From Paenibacillus xylanilyticus (lineage in GTDB: Bacteria; Bacillota; Bacilli; Paenibacillales; Paenibacillaceae): a stretch of 64,000 nt of DNA. Shown piece by piece: positions 16,923 through 27,023 of the stretch. Under the pieces are notes generated by a model, which saw only the letters and a list, made by a program, of their open reading frames with translations, searched no databases and was not told the DNA's origin. Location: assembly GCF_009664365.1 (NCBI RefSeq), contig NZ_CP044310.1:2057001-2121000 (forward strand). Direction: 5' to 3'. Position 1 is the stretch's first letter. Each line of letters begins with the position of its first letter. A program made the position numbers and the translations under genes.

Positions 16923-17390
16923 ACGTCACGTCTCCTTCTAACAATTTCGATCAGCATAGAAGCTATCTAGTTAATATAGAGCAATTGCAGCGTTTTGAAA
17001 CGTTTGATTGGCCTGCTAAGGAGCTTTTATTTCTTTTGCCTAGAGTATGCCAGAACACACGGATATATAGCAATATTCATCGTGCAGGCGCACAGAATTA
17101 TATAAATAGGATAAAATGTCAACCTTGTTTTTGTAAAGGCTTTCAAAAATGATTTATAGGCGTGATAAAGAAGTTTGATGTGCGAATGGCCTTTGGTGAT
17201 GTTCACATAACCGACAAAATCCAGTATGATGTTATAAGGAAATACCGATTGACAGATAAGAAACCCGAATTTTGACGGTTTTACTATTTTATGAATTGTA
17301 AATGTTTTCAACACCAATTATTATGCTTTTCTAAGAGCTTCATCATGCTTTGTGGTTTCTTGATTTCGTTTATTAAAGGAGAGATGTAAT
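16923..17390 (+). promoter_or_regulatory. ytvI-citZ intergenic region with a cre-like site at 17297-17310
   Basis: This AT-rich 468-bp stretch has no supported gene; a 96-aa minus-strand frame looks non-coding. TGTAAATGTTTTCA at 17297-17310 differs from the CcpA cre consensus only at the central C. Carbon catabolite repression of citZ by CcpA is known in B. subtilis, so a cre here is plausible. CcpC dyads were looked for without a confident hit. Confidence 0.5.
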
Positions 17391-18503
17391 ATGACAGCTA
17401 CCAAAGGTCTGGAAGGCATCGTTGCAACAACCTCTTCGATCAGTTCCATTGTAGACGGTGTACTTACATACCGTGGCTACAATATTGACGATTTGGCTGA
17501 ACATGCAAGCTTTGAAGAAGTTGCTTATTTGCTGTGGTTCGGCAAATTGCCCAATACGGATGAATTGAAATCCCTTCGTAAAAGCCTGAGCGATTACGCG
17601 CCGATTCCGAGCGAGTTGATTGCACAAATCCGATTGTATCCGAAAAACATGAGTACCATGGCAGCACTGCGTTCTGCAGTATCCGCTCTGGGACTGTATG
17701 ATGAGCAGGCTGACGAGATGACAGCTGAAGCTAATGAAAATAAAGCGGTCAAGTTGCAAGCTCAATTGCCAACCATCGTGGCAGCCATCGCCCGCATCCG
17801 TCAGGGAAAAGAGCCTGTGGCTCCTAAAGAAGGCGCTTCCATCGCTGAGAATTTCCTGTACATGATGACCGGTGAAGAACCTTCCGATACGGCAGTTAAA
17901 GCGCTGGATCAGGCTCTGGTTCTGCACGCGGATCATGAACTGAATGCTTCGACGTTTGCAGCACGGGTAACCGTAGCTACGCTCTCCGACATTTATTCAG
18001 GCGTAACTTCCGCTATTGGCGCACTGAAGGGACCCCTGCATGGTGGTGCGAACGAAGCCGTCATGAAAATGCTGAATGAGATCGGCACGCCGGATCGTCT
18101 GGAAGCAGCGATCCAGGAGAAGCTGAACAATCGTGAGAAAATCATGGGCTTCGGACACCGTGTATACAAAAATGGTGATCCACGTGCCAAACATCTGCAG
18201 AAGATGTCCAAAGAGCTGGGCAGCATGAACAATGACACCCGTCTTTATGAGATGTCTGTGAAGATTGAAGAACTGGTTACCGGACAAAAAGGGCTAAAGC
18301 CGAACGTGGATTTCTATTCCGCTTCCGTGTATACCCAGCTGGGTATCGAACAGGAACTGTTCACGCCGATCTTTGCCATCAGCCGGGTATCCGGATGGAC
18401 AGCTCATATTCTGGAGCAGCTTGCGGATAACCGCATTATTCGTCCGCGTGCAGAATATACAGGTCCAACGGATCAGCGTTACATTTCAGTTGAGCTTCGC
18501 TAA
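17391..18503 (+). CDS. citZ: citrate synthase
   Basis: Citrate synthase condenses acetyl-CoA and oxaloacetate in the first step of the TCA cycle. The 370-aa product begins with TATKGLEGIVATTSSISSI and has the catalytic histidine segments LHADHELNAS and GPLHGGANEAV, plus MGFGHRVYKNGDPRAK and the C-terminal arginine region RPRAEYTG. GGAGAGATGTAAT precedes the ATG. The citZ-icd-mdh order is as in Bacillus. The protein is close to full family length. Confidence 0.97.
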   Translation: MTATKGLEGIVATTSSISSIVDGVLTYRGYNIDDLAEHASFEEVAYLLWFGKLPNTDELKSLRKSLSDYAPIPSELIAQIRLYPKNMSTMAALRSAVSALGLYDEQADEMTAEANENKAVKLQAQLPTIVAAIARIRQGKEPVAPKEGASIAENFLYMMTGEEPSDTAVKALDQALVLHADHELNASTFAARVTVATLSDIYSGVTSAIGALKGPLHGGANEAVMKMLNEIGTPDRLEAAIQEKLNNREKIMGFGHRVYKNGDPRAKHLQKMSKELGSMNNDTRLYEMSVKIEELVTGQKGLKPNVDFYSASVYTQLGIEQELFTPIFAISRVSGWTAHILEQLADNRIIRPRAEYTGPTDQRYISVELR

Positions 18504-18653
18504 TAGACGGAAAACCAGTATAATAAACTGGATGGGGTGAAGGGTCCCGAAAACCGCCAGCAAGCCTGGTCAGTCATCAAGACCCTTCCTTCGATAAGAC
18601 AAGCGGTATCATGATACCGGAATTATACCAACACTCAAGGAGGAATTATGATT
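18504..18653 (+). promoter_or_regulatory. citZ-icd intergenic region with three inverted repeats
   Basis: Three separate dyads lie in 110 bp: CCAGT/ACTGG at 18515-18531, GAAGGGTC/GACCCTTC at 18539-18588, and a perfect 16-bp palindrome CGGTATCATGATACCG at 18604-18619. The last is only about 20 bp before the icd ribosome binding site. None has a T-run, so they look like operators or RNA stability elements instead of terminators. Confidence 0.45.
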
Positions 18654-19946
18654 ATGAAATTAGAAAAATTCGCTCATCCAACTGAAGGGGAAAAAATTCA
18701 GATTGATAACGGAACACTGCAAGTGCCTAATAACCCGATCATTCCTTTTATCGAAGGTGACGGTACAGGCCGCGACATCTGGAAAGCTTCCAAGCGTGTA
18801 TTGGATGCAGCTGTTGAAAAAGCATATGATGGCAGCAAAAAAATTGCATGGTATGAAGTGTTTGCTGGTGAGAAAGCATTCAATACATACGGTGAGTGGT
18901 TGCCGAATGATACGCTCGAAGCCATTCGTGAGTATATCGTAGCTATCAAAGGACCTCTGACGACGCCAATCGGTGGCGGAATTCGCTCCCTGAACGTAGC
19001 ATTGCGTCAAGAGCTTGACCTGTACACTTGCCTGCGTCCTGTACGCTATTTCGACGGAGTGCCTTCCCCGGTTAAACGTCCTGAACTGGTAGACATGGTC
19101 ATTTTCCGTGAAAATACAGAAGATATCTACGCAGGTATCGAGTATGCTGAAGGTTCCGATGAAGTGAAAAAAGTGATTCAGTTCCTGCAACAGGAAATGG
19201 GCGTTAACAAAATCCGTTTCCCTGAAACTTCAGGTATCGGTATCAAGCCAGTATCCTCCGAAGGTTCCAAACGTCTGGTACGTGCAGCCGTTCAATACGC
19301 TATCGATCACAACCGTAAGAGCGTGACATTGGTACACAAAGGTAACATCATGAAATTTACTGAAGGTGCCTTCAAAAACTGGGGTTATGAAGTCGCTGAG
19401 GAAGAGTTCGGCGATAAAGTGTTCACTTGGGCACAATACGACATCATCAAGGAAAAAGACGGTACAGACGCAGCCAATGCAGCTCAAAAAGCAGCTGAAG
19501 ATGCGGGTAAAATCATCGTTAAAGATGCGATTGCCGACATTGCTCTGCAACAAGTATTGACTCGTCCAGGCGAATTTGATGTTATTGCTACATTGAACCT
19601 GAACGGTGACTACCTGTCCGACGCACTTGCTGCACAAGTTGGTGGTATCGGTATCGCTCCAGGAGCGAACATCAACTATGTAACAGGCCATGCGATCTTC
19701 GAAGCTACACACGGTACTGCACCTAAATATGCGGACAAAGACGTCGTGAACCCTGGTTCCGTTATCTTGTCCGGTGTTATGTTGCTTGAGCACCTGGGAT
19801 GGCAAGAAGCAGCAAACCTGATCTACAAAGGTATGGAAACTTCCATCAACAACAAAACCGTAACGTATGACTTCGCACGTCTGATGGATGGTGCTACTGA
19901 AGTTAAATGCTCTGAATTCGCTGATCAAATCATTAAAAACCTGTAA
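18654..19946 (+). CDS. icd: isocitrate dehydrogenase, NADP-dependent
   Basis: Isocitrate dehydrogenase oxidises isocitrate to 2-oxoglutarate with NADP. From the ATG at 18654 the product is 430 aa; an ATG at 18648 is only 4 nt from AAGGAGG. Residues [13 protein letters not shown] at the N-terminus, the substrate serine region [52 protein letters not shown] and [23 protein letters not shown] are all typical of the bacterial enzyme. mdh follows after 15 bp. This makes citZ-icd-mdh a probable operon. Confidence 0.96.
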   Translation: MKLEKFAHPTEGEKIQIDNGTLQVPNNPIIPFIEGDGTGRDIWKASKRVLDAAVEKAYDGSKKIAWYEVFAGEKAFNTYGEWLPNDTLEAIREYIVAIKGPLTTPIGGGIRSLNVALRQELDLYTCLRPVRYFDGVPSPVKRPELVDMVIFRENTEDIYAGIEYAEGSDEVKKVIQFLQQEMGVNKIRFPETSGIGIKPVSSEGSKRLVRAAVQYAIDHNRKSVTLVHKGNIMKFTEGAFKNWGYEVAEEEFGDKVFTWAQYDIIKEKDGTDAANAAQKAAEDAGKIIVKDAIADIALQQVLTRPGEFDVIATLNLNGDYLSDALAAQVGGIGIAPGANINYVTGHAIFEATHGTAPKYADKDVVNPGSVILSGVMLLEHLGWQEAANLIYKGMETSINNKTVTYDFARLMDGATEVKCSEFADQIIKNL

Positions 19947-19961
19947 GGGGAGTTGAGAGGC

Positions 19962-20903
19962 ATGACTATTCAGCGCAAGAAAATCACAGTAGTCGGTGCC
20001 GGATTTACCGGAGCAACAACCGCTCTAATGCTTGCACAAAAAGAGCTTGGAGATGTTGTGCTGGTTGATATTCCTCAGTTGGAAAACCCGACTAAAGGTA
20101 AAGCACTCGATATGCTGGAGGCGAGCCCTGTTCAAGGCTTTGACAGCAATATCGTCGGAACTTCAAACTACGAAGATGCGTCAGGTTCAGACATTGTAAT
20201 TATCACTGCAGGTATTGCCCGCAAGCCGGGAATGAGCCGTGATGATCTGGTCAATACCAACGCTGGAATCGTGAAGTCCGTGTGTGAAAATGTGAAAAAA
20301 TATTGCCCTGATTCCATCGTCATTATTCTGAGTAACCCGGTAGATGCGATGACTTATGCTGCATATAAAACACTAGGATTTCCTAAAAACCGAGTTATCG
20401 GCCAATCCGGTGTCCTGGATACAGCGCGTTATTGCACATTCATTGCGCAGGAGCTAAATGTATCCGTTGAGGATGTTCGTGGTTTCGTTCTTGGTGGCCA
20501 CGGAGACGACATGGTACCGCTTGTTCGTTATTCAAGCGTTGGTGGTATTCCAATCGATACATTGATTCCGGCAGATCGCATTGAATCCATCGTACAACGC
20601 ACACGTGTTGGCGGCGGCGAAATTGTCAATCTGCTGGGTAACGGAAGTGCCTATTATGCCCCGGCTGCTTCACTGGTTCAGATGACCGAAGCCATTTTGA
20701 AGGACAAAAAACGGATCATCCCAGTGATTGCTTACTTGGAAGGCGAGTATGGTTATAACGACTTGTTCCTCGGTGTGCCAACCATTCTGGGTGGTAACGG
20801 GATTGAGAAGATATTTGAACTCGAGCTCACACCTGAAGAAAAGGCGGGACTCGACAAATCTGCGGATTCTGTTCGAAACGTCATTTCAGTCGTGACCATA
20901 TAA
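19962..20903 (+). CDS. mdh: malate dehydrogenase
   Basis: Malate dehydrogenase interconverts malate and oxaloacetate with NAD. The 313-aa product from the ATG at 19962 (9 nt after AGGGGAG) has the Rossmann motif [16 protein letters not shown], the substrate segment [29 protein letters not shown] and the catalytic histidine region [17 protein letters not shown]. It is of the lactate dehydrogenase-like malate dehydrogenase subgroup usual in Bacillota. It closes the citZ-icd-mdh cluster and is followed by a terminator. A TTG at 19953 is in frame but too close to the ribosome binding site. Confidence 0.96.
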   Translation: MTIQRKKITVVGAGFTGATTALMLAQKELGDVVLVDIPQLENPTKGKALDMLEASPVQGFDSNIVGTSNYEDASGSDIVIITAGIARKPGMSRDDLVNTNAGIVKSVCENVKKYCPDSIVIILSNPVDAMTYAAYKTLGFPKNRVIGQSGVLDTARYCTFIAQELNVSVEDVRGFVLGGHGDDMVPLVRYSSVGGIPIDTLIPADRIESIVQRTRVGGGEIVNLLGNGSAYYAPAASLVQMTEAILKDKKRIIPVIAYLEGEYGYNDLFLGVPTILGGNGIEKIFELELTPEEKAGLDKSADSVRNVISVVTI

Positions 20904-20935
20904 GTTTGAAAACTTCTTGAACATGAATAGTGAGA

Positions 20936-20966
20936 AAACCTCCGGAAAACCCGGAGGTTTTCTTTT
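20936..20966 (+). terminator. intrinsic terminator after mdh
   Basis: AAAACCTCCGG pairs with CCGGAGGTTTT around AAAAC and is followed by CTTTTCTTT. Confidence 0.85.
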
Positions 20967-21038
20967 CTTTGGATAAGTTCCCCAGTATAATGAGATGTGA
21001 TGTATAGCACACTGAAAATGTTGAGGAGGATGGAAATT

Positions 21039-21464
21039 TTGACAATGATTATGTATTTGCTCCATATCGTCGGAGCGCTATCCATGGGGTTCTATCTGAT
21101 CTTGCCGTTCGTTGTTGGTAAGATCCGCACGCTGAATACTGCGGCACAGGAAGGTGCATTTACATCGGTTCGTTCCTTGAACCGCATCGCCCAGTATGGG
21201 TTGGTTATCCAGCTTCTCACAGGGGGATATCTGATGACGAAGGGTGAGTATTCTCACCTGTGGATGGGTGTCGTTGTTGTTTTATTGCTTGCCATTGCTG
21301 CCATTGGCGGTATTATGGGTAAACCACTGCGTCTCGCAGCAGAAGGTGTGAAAAGCAACCGTGATGTAAGCCCGGAGCAGGGCAAGATTCGTATGTTCAG
21401 TACAATACTGGCTGTCCTCTTGCTCATTATGGTTTATCTTATGGTTGATCGCACGATCATCTAA
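21039..21464 (+). CDS. four-helix membrane protein of unknown function
   Basis: The best start is the TTG at 21039, 9 nt after GAGGAGG, giving 141 aa; upstream in-frame sequence is non-coding. Four hydrophobic helices are predicted at about residues 3-24, 45-65, 70-92 and 118-138, with short charged loops (RSLNRIAQYG, KSNRDVSPEQGK). The layout resembles DUF2269-type integral membrane proteins, but the match is by pattern only. It is transcribed separately from mdh, between two terminators. No function can be given. Confidence 0.75.
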   Translation: MTMIMYLLHIVGALSMGFYLILPFVVGKIRTLNTAAQEGAFTSVRSLNRIAQYGLVIQLLTGGYLMTKGEYSHLWMGVVVVLLLAIAAIGGIMGKPLRLAAEGVKSNRDVSPEQGKIRMFSTILAVLLLIMVYLMVDRTII

Positions 21465-21569
21465 CGAGTGATCTGCAAGACTATTGTTTTCGATACAGCT
21501 TGTTAACCAGAATCTAAAACGCTTGCATTTACATGCGGGTAGACAAGCAGGCAGGGGATGTAAGTATCA

Positions 21570-21602
21570 AAAATAGACAACCCATGGGGCTGTCTATTTT
21601 TA
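21570..21602. terminator. bidirectional terminator between the membrane protein and cyclase genes
   Basis: AAAATAGACA pairs with TGTCTATTTT around a CCCATGGGG-containing loop. A- and T-runs on both sides suit two convergent genes. Confidence 0.8.
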
Positions 21603-21620
21603 TTTGTTTAACATATTGGA

Positions 21621-23180
21621 TTAGGCAAGGCTGACTGAATGAGTAAATACAGCGTTGCGTCCATTTCGTTTGGACTCGTATAATGCACTATCGGCATCCC
21701 GAAGCAAGGATTCAAGTGAATCCGTTTCACGGCTATACTGGGCAACCCCAAAGCTTGAAGTAATAGGCACAAGACTTCCTTCCACATGAAGAGGGTCATT
21801 CAGCAAAGCGACACGTAGCTGCTCGGCGAGCTGCTTTCCATCCTGAAGAGTAGCATTCGGTAGGGCAATGACAAATTCCTCTCCGCCATACCTGGCGAAC
21901 ACCATCTCAGAGTTCAAATAACGATTACAAACCGAGACGACATGAACAAGGGCCTGATCCCCAACTTCGTGTCCATAAGTGTCGTTGATCCGTTTGAAAT
22001 GATCGATATCAAATAGAATAAAAGAGGCTGGCTGATGGCTAAGCTGTGCCTCGTTCAAAATTTCACGGCCTTTGTGCAGGAACTGCGTTCGATTGTATAT
22101 TTTGGTCAAACCGTCGAAATAAGCGAGCTGCTTCAACTGCTCTTGCAGAAACCGCTGCTCCGTAATATCAATCAGCATGATCAGGCTTCCAACGGTCACT
22201 CCGTTTTTGTTATACACATATGATGTTCTGACCTGATAACAGACTGTCTGCCCACGTAACTGCCAATAGAGATCTGTCTGCAGGCCTTCCCTTCCGTATT
22301 CCACGGGAAAAGTCTCGCCTGCCAGTGAAAGCCAGATATCATTCAACGGCTGTCCAACCATGCTTGTCTCCAGTTCAGGCAGCATCTCGCGCAGCGCCTT
22401 GTTGTAATCGACCAGACGATTCGAACTATCCAGAACAATAACACCTTCGCGCATGCTCTCAAAGATACTGTCTTTGGCGATAGGGACGATCGTCAATAGA
22501 CGAGAAGACAGGATTGCCCAGATGTACATGGATGAAGTGACACACATGAGTACCGGTACAGGATCCATTCCTCCTGGCGTCAGTCCCATTAAATAAAGAA
22601 AGGCACCCGTCATCGGTATTAGTTGGGAAGTAATCAATGTAAGCAACTGAAGTCGATACATTTTCTTGGTGTGTTTCCATTGCGCAATCAGGATCAGACA
22701 TGCACATAACAGACAGGAAAAGGTAAATGCTCCGTGAACAACATACCATTGGCCAGCAGCAATATCCATTAAGGGAACAGAACTATCTGTTCGAAGCCAT
22801 ACCTTTTTGTAGAATAAATGGTGGTAGTCATTGGTTGCAACCATGAAGAGCGTAATCGTCGGAATGACGAACAGCGCTGCCGTTGCTTTTTTCGATAGTG
22901 ACTTGCCTGTGTACTGGATCATCAGGATCAAGCCGAGGGAGGCGGAGAAAGGCATGCCCATGTACTCCACTACCGTCCAGAATTTCATTTGTTCCAGTGT
23001 ATTGCTGGCGAGTTCAATGGCATAACCAAAGGTATAAACGGATAAGGCAGCCGTATAGAGCATAAATACGTTGGCTCTTGAAATTTCTGCTCTCCTAAAA
23101 TAGGTGTATACACACAAAAAAACATTCAGGACGGCTGAAGTGGTGACAAGGGATATATAAGCGTTAATGTGCGATTCCAT
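21621..23180 (-). CDS. diguanylate cyclase with 7TM sensor and PAS domain
   Basis: The 519-aa product has seven predicted transmembrane helices in residues 1-225 (the histidine-kinase-type 7TM sensor module), a PAS domain at about 235-345 (EGVIVLDSSNRLVDYNKALREMLPE, then YVYNKNGVTVGSLIMLIDITEQ) and a GGDEF domain at about 350-510. The active-site loop is RYGGEEF, an allowed variant of GGDEF, and FDIDHFKRINDTYGHEVGDQAL is the Mg/GTP-binding helix. It should make cyclic di-GMP at the membrane. An RxxD inhibitory site before the active loop is not evident. It has no obvious operon partner. Confidence 0.93.
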   Translation of the reverse strand: MESHINAYISLVTTSAVLNVFLCVYTYFRRAEISRANVFMLYTAALSVYTFGYAIELASNTLEQMKFWTVVEYMGMPFSASLGLILMIQYTGKSLSKKATAALFVIPTITLFMVATNDYHHLFYKKVWLRTDSSVPLMDIAAGQWYVVHGAFTFSCLLCACLILIAQWKHTKKMYRLQLLTLITSQLIPMTGAFLYLMGLTPGGMDPVPVLMCVTSSMYIWAILSSRLLTIVPIAKDSIFESMREGVIVLDSSNRLVDYNKALREMLPELETSMVGQPLNDIWLSLAGETFPVEYGREGLQTDLYWQLRGQTVCYQVRTSYVYNKNGVTVGSLIMLIDITEQRFLQEQLKQLAYFDGLTKIYNRTQFLHKGREILNEAQLSHQPASFILFDIDHFKRINDTYGHEVGDQALVHVVSVCNRYLNSEMVFARYGGEEFVIALPNATLQDGKQLAEQLRVALLNDPLHVEGSLVPITSSFGVAQYSRETDSLESLLRDADSALYESKRNGRNAVFTHSVSLA

Positions 23181-23391
23181 TATTTGGCTCCATGTCAGAT
23201 TGAGAATCTGTTATTTGAGATGCTTGATCGAACGCAGGATATATACCGGGTATAAGGTATTAAAATCACATTTGTATACTGTACATTGTACCTCAGCCCA
23301 AGCGGCATAGGAATACAATTTGCGTCATGAAACAGGTCATTTTCGAAAAATAATCGAAATTTGGTGCAATCTATTATTCATCCTATTTTCT

Positions 23392-23416
23392 GTTTGACCT
23401 CCAAAAGAGAGGGTAA
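23392..23416 (+). promoter_or_regulatory. possible sigma-B-type promoter for the SDR gene
   Basis: GTTTGA and GGGTAA are separated by 13 bp, close to the sigma-B consensus of GTTTAA and GGGTAT. The SDR family downstream includes general-stress proteins of B. subtilis. Paenibacillus may lack classical sigma-B, so this is tentative. The rest of 23181-23542 shows no gene. Confidence 0.3.
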
Positions 23417-23542
23417 GTAAGTATCGAGACAGCAGAAGTGAGTTTTGGATGATGTCAGCTGCAGCAGGAATAATCTGTACTGTTCATGCCATCCTACAGA
23501 ATGAGAAGTTTACAGCCATTCATTTTGAGAGGAGAATGTGAA

Positions 23543-24412
23543 ATGTCAACCAATACACAAACGCAAAAAACGATGCCAGCACAACATCAGGACCAGCGTC
23601 CCGGAATTGAATCGGAGATGCACCCTAAGCCGGAGTTCGAAAAACCGCAGTATAAGGCGGCTGACAAATTATTGGACAAAGTTGCCCTTATTACCGGAGG
23701 TGACAGTGGAATCGGACGTGCCGTTGCCATTACGTATGCCAAAGAGGGCGCGGATGTAGCCATCGTATACCTGAGCGAGCACCAGGATGCAGAAGAAACC
23801 AAACGTCAAGTGGAGCAGGAAGGACGCAAGTGTATCCTGATTGCCGGAGACATTGGTGATGATTCATTTGCCAAGAAATCTGTTCAACAGACGGTGGAGC
23901 AGCTGGGCAAGCTGGATATTGTGGTTAACAATGCGGCCGAGCAGCACCCACAGCAGAATCTGGAGGATATTACGCCTGAACAGCTGGAGCGGACGTTCCG
24001 CACCAACATCTTCGGGATGTTTTATATCACGCAGGCTGCCCTGCCACATCTGAAGCAAGGCAGCACAATTATCAACACGACGTCGATCACAGCCTATCGA
24101 GGTAGCCCGACTCTGCTCGATTATTCGTCCACCAAAGGAGCGATCACGTCCTTCACACGTTCCTTGTCCATGAATGTTATTGAGAAAGGCATTCGTGTAA
24201 ATGCGGTAGCTCCAGGCCCAATCTGGACACCTCTGATTCCATCGACATTTGATGAGAAAAAGGTGAGCGAGTTCGGCGCTACGCAGCCGATGAAACGTCC
24301 TGGTCAACCGGATGAGCTGGCTCCTGCATATGTCTATCTCGCTTCGGATGATTCATCCTATGTGAGTGGACAAGTCATTCACATCAACGGTGGCGAAGTC
24401 GTTAACGGATAA
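23543..24412 (+). CDS. SDR family oxidoreductase, general-stress type
   Basis: From the ATG at 23543 (after GAGAGGAGAATGTGAA) the product is 289 aa. An N-terminal extension of about 45 residues (TQKTMPAQHQDQRPGIESEMHPKP) precedes the Rossmann domain, as in the YhdF/YhxC/YdaD stress proteins of B. subtilis. The cofactor loop is TGGDSGIGRA, NNAAEQ follows, and the catalytic Tyr-Lys pair is in LDYSSTKGAI with a Ser at INTTSIT. The physiological substrate is unknown. It is flanked by a terminator and stands alone. Confidence 0.92.
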   Translation: MSTNTQTQKTMPAQHQDQRPGIESEMHPKPEFEKPQYKAADKLLDKVALITGGDSGIGRAVAITYAKEGADVAIVYLSEHQDAEETKRQVEQEGRKCILIAGDIGDDSFAKKSVQQTVEQLGKLDIVVNNAAEQHPQQNLEDITPEQLERTFRTNIFGMFYITQAALPHLKQGSTIINTTSITAYRGSPTLLDYSSTKGAITSFTRSLSMNVIEKGIRVNAVAPGPIWTPLIPSTFDEKKVSEFGATQPMKRPGQPDELAPAYVYLASDDSSYVSGQVIHINGGEVVNG

Positions 24413-24453
24413 TTTGAAGCTCAGTTCGAGTTAGTATTTTCAATAACATATCT

Positions 24454-24495
24454 AAGACGTATCGTTCAGCTGCTGCTGGCGGTACGTCTTTTTTG
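24454..24495 (+). terminator. intrinsic terminator after the SDR gene
   Basis: AAGACGTATCG pairs with CGGTACGTCTT around a CAGCTGCTGCTGG loop and is followed by TTTTTTG. Confidence 0.8.
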
Positions 24496-24700
24496 TTTTG
24501 ACAATGATCCCAAATTTCTGTGCGATGTTTACAAAAGTCAGGATCAGAAATGATAGTTACATGATATTCTTGATACATGTTCTCTTGGACTTCGTACAGT
24601 AAACGTACTTCATGTCGGTTCTGGTTTCAATTAGAAACGAATCTGTCCCAAAGGCAACTGTGATATGATAGACGGAACATAGCTATCGGGAGGATACAAC

Positions 24701-25048
24701 ATGAAGATTAGCAAACAAAACGCAGCACATTACATATGGGGTGCACAATGTGATGGATGGCATCTCGTGCAGAACGAGGGTTTAAGCATTATTCATGAGT
24801 GCATGCCTGCAGGAACAGATGAAATACGTCATTACCATAACGTAAGCCGCCAATTCTTTTTTATTCTGAGCGGAGTGGGGTGTATGGAGTTAGATGGCGT
24901 GGAGTATATACTTGAGCCACATGAAGGATTGGAGATTCCTCCAGGTGTGCCTCATCAGATGCAAAATACAAGTGCAAATGAAGTAGAGTTTCTGGTTGTT
25001 TCACTACCAGGTACACATGGCGATCGGATAGAGTTAACTAACCTATAA
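24701..25048 (+). CDS. cupin domain protein
   Basis: The 115-aa product is a single-domain cupin. The first cupin motif includes EIRHYHNVSRQFFFILSG, with metal-ligand candidates His-Tyr-His and Gln, and the second motif includes LEIPPGVPHQMQNTS with a third histidine. Such proteins bind a metal and can be isomerases, dioxygenases or sugar-binding regulators; nothing narrows it here. GGGAGG precedes the ATG. phoR begins 28 bp after its stop, so the two may be co-transcribed. Confidence 0.85.
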   Translation: MKISKQNAAHYIWGAQCDGWHLVQNEGLSIIHECMPAGTDEIRHYHNVSRQFFFILSGVGCMELDGVEYILEPHEGLEIPPGVPHQMQNTSANEVEFLVVSLPGTHGDRIELTNL

Positions 25049-25076
25049 TTGAGATTAACTAAAAAGGAAGAGATTA

Positions 25077-26906
25077 ATGAGACCGTTTCGAGTTCGCCTT
25101 TCCATCATCATGATGATATTGATTGGTGTATCCGTCATTGTGGCTGGATATACGATGGGCAGAGTATTTAAAACAACACACACCACGGCACTGGAGCAAA
25201 CGATGGTGCGTGAAATCAATTTGCTGAAAGCAACGTTTCCTTTCCACGATGCGACCGATCCAACTTCTGCAGAAACCAGAAAGTACTATTCGGATCGGGC
25301 AGGCGAGCTGGAGAAGCTCACCGATTCCAGGGTAACGTTTATTAATCGGGATGGAACGGTCATTGGAGATTCAGAGAGTGATCCTGCGACAATGGATAAT
25401 CACCTGGACCGGGAAGAAATCAAGGGTGCAGTCGGCGATGGTTATGGCCAGTCCATCCGTTTCAGTGAGACGCTGGGAGAAGATATGTTATATGTCGCTC
25501 TGCCCGTGAACTCGGATCAAAGTGATATGGTCGAAGTGCCAGGCGGAGAATTCGATGGTTACATCCGATTATCAATGAGTTTGGCTGCTGTGGACCAGGG
25601 GTTACAGCGCGGCTGGTTAATCATGTTTGTAGCCTTGGGACTATTGTTCCTGATTGTGGCTCTGGTTAGTTACCGGGTTGCTCGGGGATTAACCTCACCG
25701 ATCGAACACATAACAAAGGTAGCTCATCGGATTACCAAACTGGAGTATGATGCACGGGTAAAGGTAACACGCAGAGACGAAATTGGACAGCTTGGGCTGG
25801 CGATTAACGGAATGGCTGACAGTCTTCAGACACAGCTTAAGACAATTCGTGATAATGAGGCACTACTTCAGAGTGTCCTGGCTAATATGGCAGGCGGCAT
25901 TGTCATGATTGATGCATCCCAGTCGATTGCACTGGTAAACCGGGAAGCAGAGCGTATGCTGGGTATTGAATCCGAACGCGTGACAGGTAAACCCTATATT
26001 GAATTGAAGAAACATTATGAATTAACGCGGACGATTGAAGAAAGTGTAGCTGTTCAGGACCGGATGCATGAGGAGGTAAGTATCTTTAACCCCGAGGAAC
26101 GTCTGATTCGTATTGATGGTGTTCCGATGACTGAAGATGATGGCGGATACCGCGGGATGCTGTTCCTTTTGCAGGATGTTACGGCGATACGCAGACTGGA
26201 ATCGATGCGTAGTGAGTTCGTTGCGAATGTTTCCCATGAATTGAAGACCCCTGTGGCCGCGGTCAAAGGGTTTGCTGAGACGCTGCTCAGCGGGGGAGTG
26301 CAGGACAAAGAGACGGAACGATCATTTTTGCAGATCATCTATGATGAAGGCGATCGATTAAACCGATTAATCGGGGATATTCTGGAGTTATCCAAGATCG
26401 AATCCAAGCGGGCACCGCTGCAATGTTCTCCTGTACATGTGCATTCGTTCTTCGAGATGGTTCTGGGTACACTATCCAAAGTGGCAGAGAAGAAGCAGAT
26501 TCGACTGCAAATGTTTGTGCCTGAGGAGCTGTATATCGAAGCCGACGAGGATAAAATGAAACAGATCTTCATTAACCTGCTCTCGAACGGGATTAACTAC
26601 ACCCCTGAGGGTGGGCGTGTCAAATTACAAGTGACGGTCGAGCATGGTGAAGCCGAGGAACAGGTGGTATTTGCCGTATCGGACACGGGAATTGGTATTC
26701 CGAAAAAGGACCTGCCGAGAATTTTTGAACGTTTCTACAGGGTAGACAAAGGAAGATCTCGCAACTCTGGTGGTACGGGGCTTGGGTTATCCATTGTGAA
26801 GCATCTGGTTGAGCTGCACCATGGCAAGTTATCGGTTGAGAGTGAACTTGGCATGGGTACAACGTTCAAGGTCATCCTTCCCCTGATACAGGATGAAGAA
26901 ATCTAG
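25077..26906 (+). CDS. phoR: PhoR-like sensor histidine kinase
   Basis: The 609-aa product has two transmembrane helices (about residues 8-26 and 180-200) enclosing an extracytoplasmic sensor domain, then HAMP (about 200-253), PAS (about 258-370), HisKA and HATPase domains. The phospho-acceptor is His387 in SEFVANVSHELKTPVAAVKG. ATP-binding boxes include NLLSNGINYTPEGG, SDTGIGIPKKDLPRIFERFYRV and GGTGLGLSIVKHLVELH. Phosphate sensing is inferred from the downstream phoP, pstB, phoU and PhoP-like boxes. The kinase precedes the regulator, the reverse of B. subtilis phoP-phoR, and a separate promoter lies between them. Confidence 0.88.
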   Translation: MRPFRVRLSIIMMILIGVSVIVAGYTMGRVFKTTHTTALEQTMVREINLLKATFPFHDATDPTSAETRKYYSDRAGELEKLTDSRVTFINRDGTVIGDSESDPATMDNHLDREEIKGAVGDGYGQSIRFSETLGEDMLYVALPVNSDQSDMVEVPGGEFDGYIRLSMSLAAVDQGLQRGWLIMFVALGLLFLIVALVSYRVARGLTSPIEHITKVAHRITKLEYDARVKVTRRDEIGQLGLAINGMADSLQTQLKTIRDNEALLQSVLANMAGGIVMIDASQSIALVNREAERMLGIESERVTGKPYIELKKHYELTRTIEESVAVQDRMHEEVSIFNPEERLIRIDGVPMTEDDGGYRGMLFLLQDVTAIRRLESMRSEFVANVSHELKTPVAAVKGFAETLLSGGVQDKETERSFLQIIYDEGDRLNRLIGDILELSKIESKRAPLQCSPVHVHSFFEMVLGTLSKVAEKKQIRLQMFVPEELYIEADEDKMKQIFINLLSNGINYTPEGGRVKLQVTVEHGEAEEQVVFAVSDTGIGIPKKDLPRIFERFYRVDKGRSRNSGGTGLGLSIVKHLVELHHGKLSVESELGMGTTFKVILPLIQDEEI

Positions 26907-26942
26907 GCCTGAAGAAGTGAATTGTAAAATCGAATAAATTGC

Positions 26943-26974
26943 TTTACACAGCGTTAACAAATAAGTGCTATGAT
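26943..26974 (+). promoter_or_regulatory. promoter of phoP with a two-repeat PhoP box
   Basis: TTTACA (26943-26948) and TTAACA (26954-26959) are separated by 5 bp, the 11-bp period of B. subtilis PhoP boxes. TATGAT follows at 26969-26974. This fits an autoregulated phoP promoter between phoR and phoP. Confidence 0.6.
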
Positions 26975-27023
26975 ATAAAAAGTGTTGTGGCAACAGACAA
27001 CCTATAAGGAGAGAAGGGGTATC

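Noticed and set aside
17027-17317. 96-aa minus-strand frame upstream of citZ
   Set aside because: No ribosome binding site, no family look, AT-rich random composition, and it overlaps the probable citZ regulatory region.
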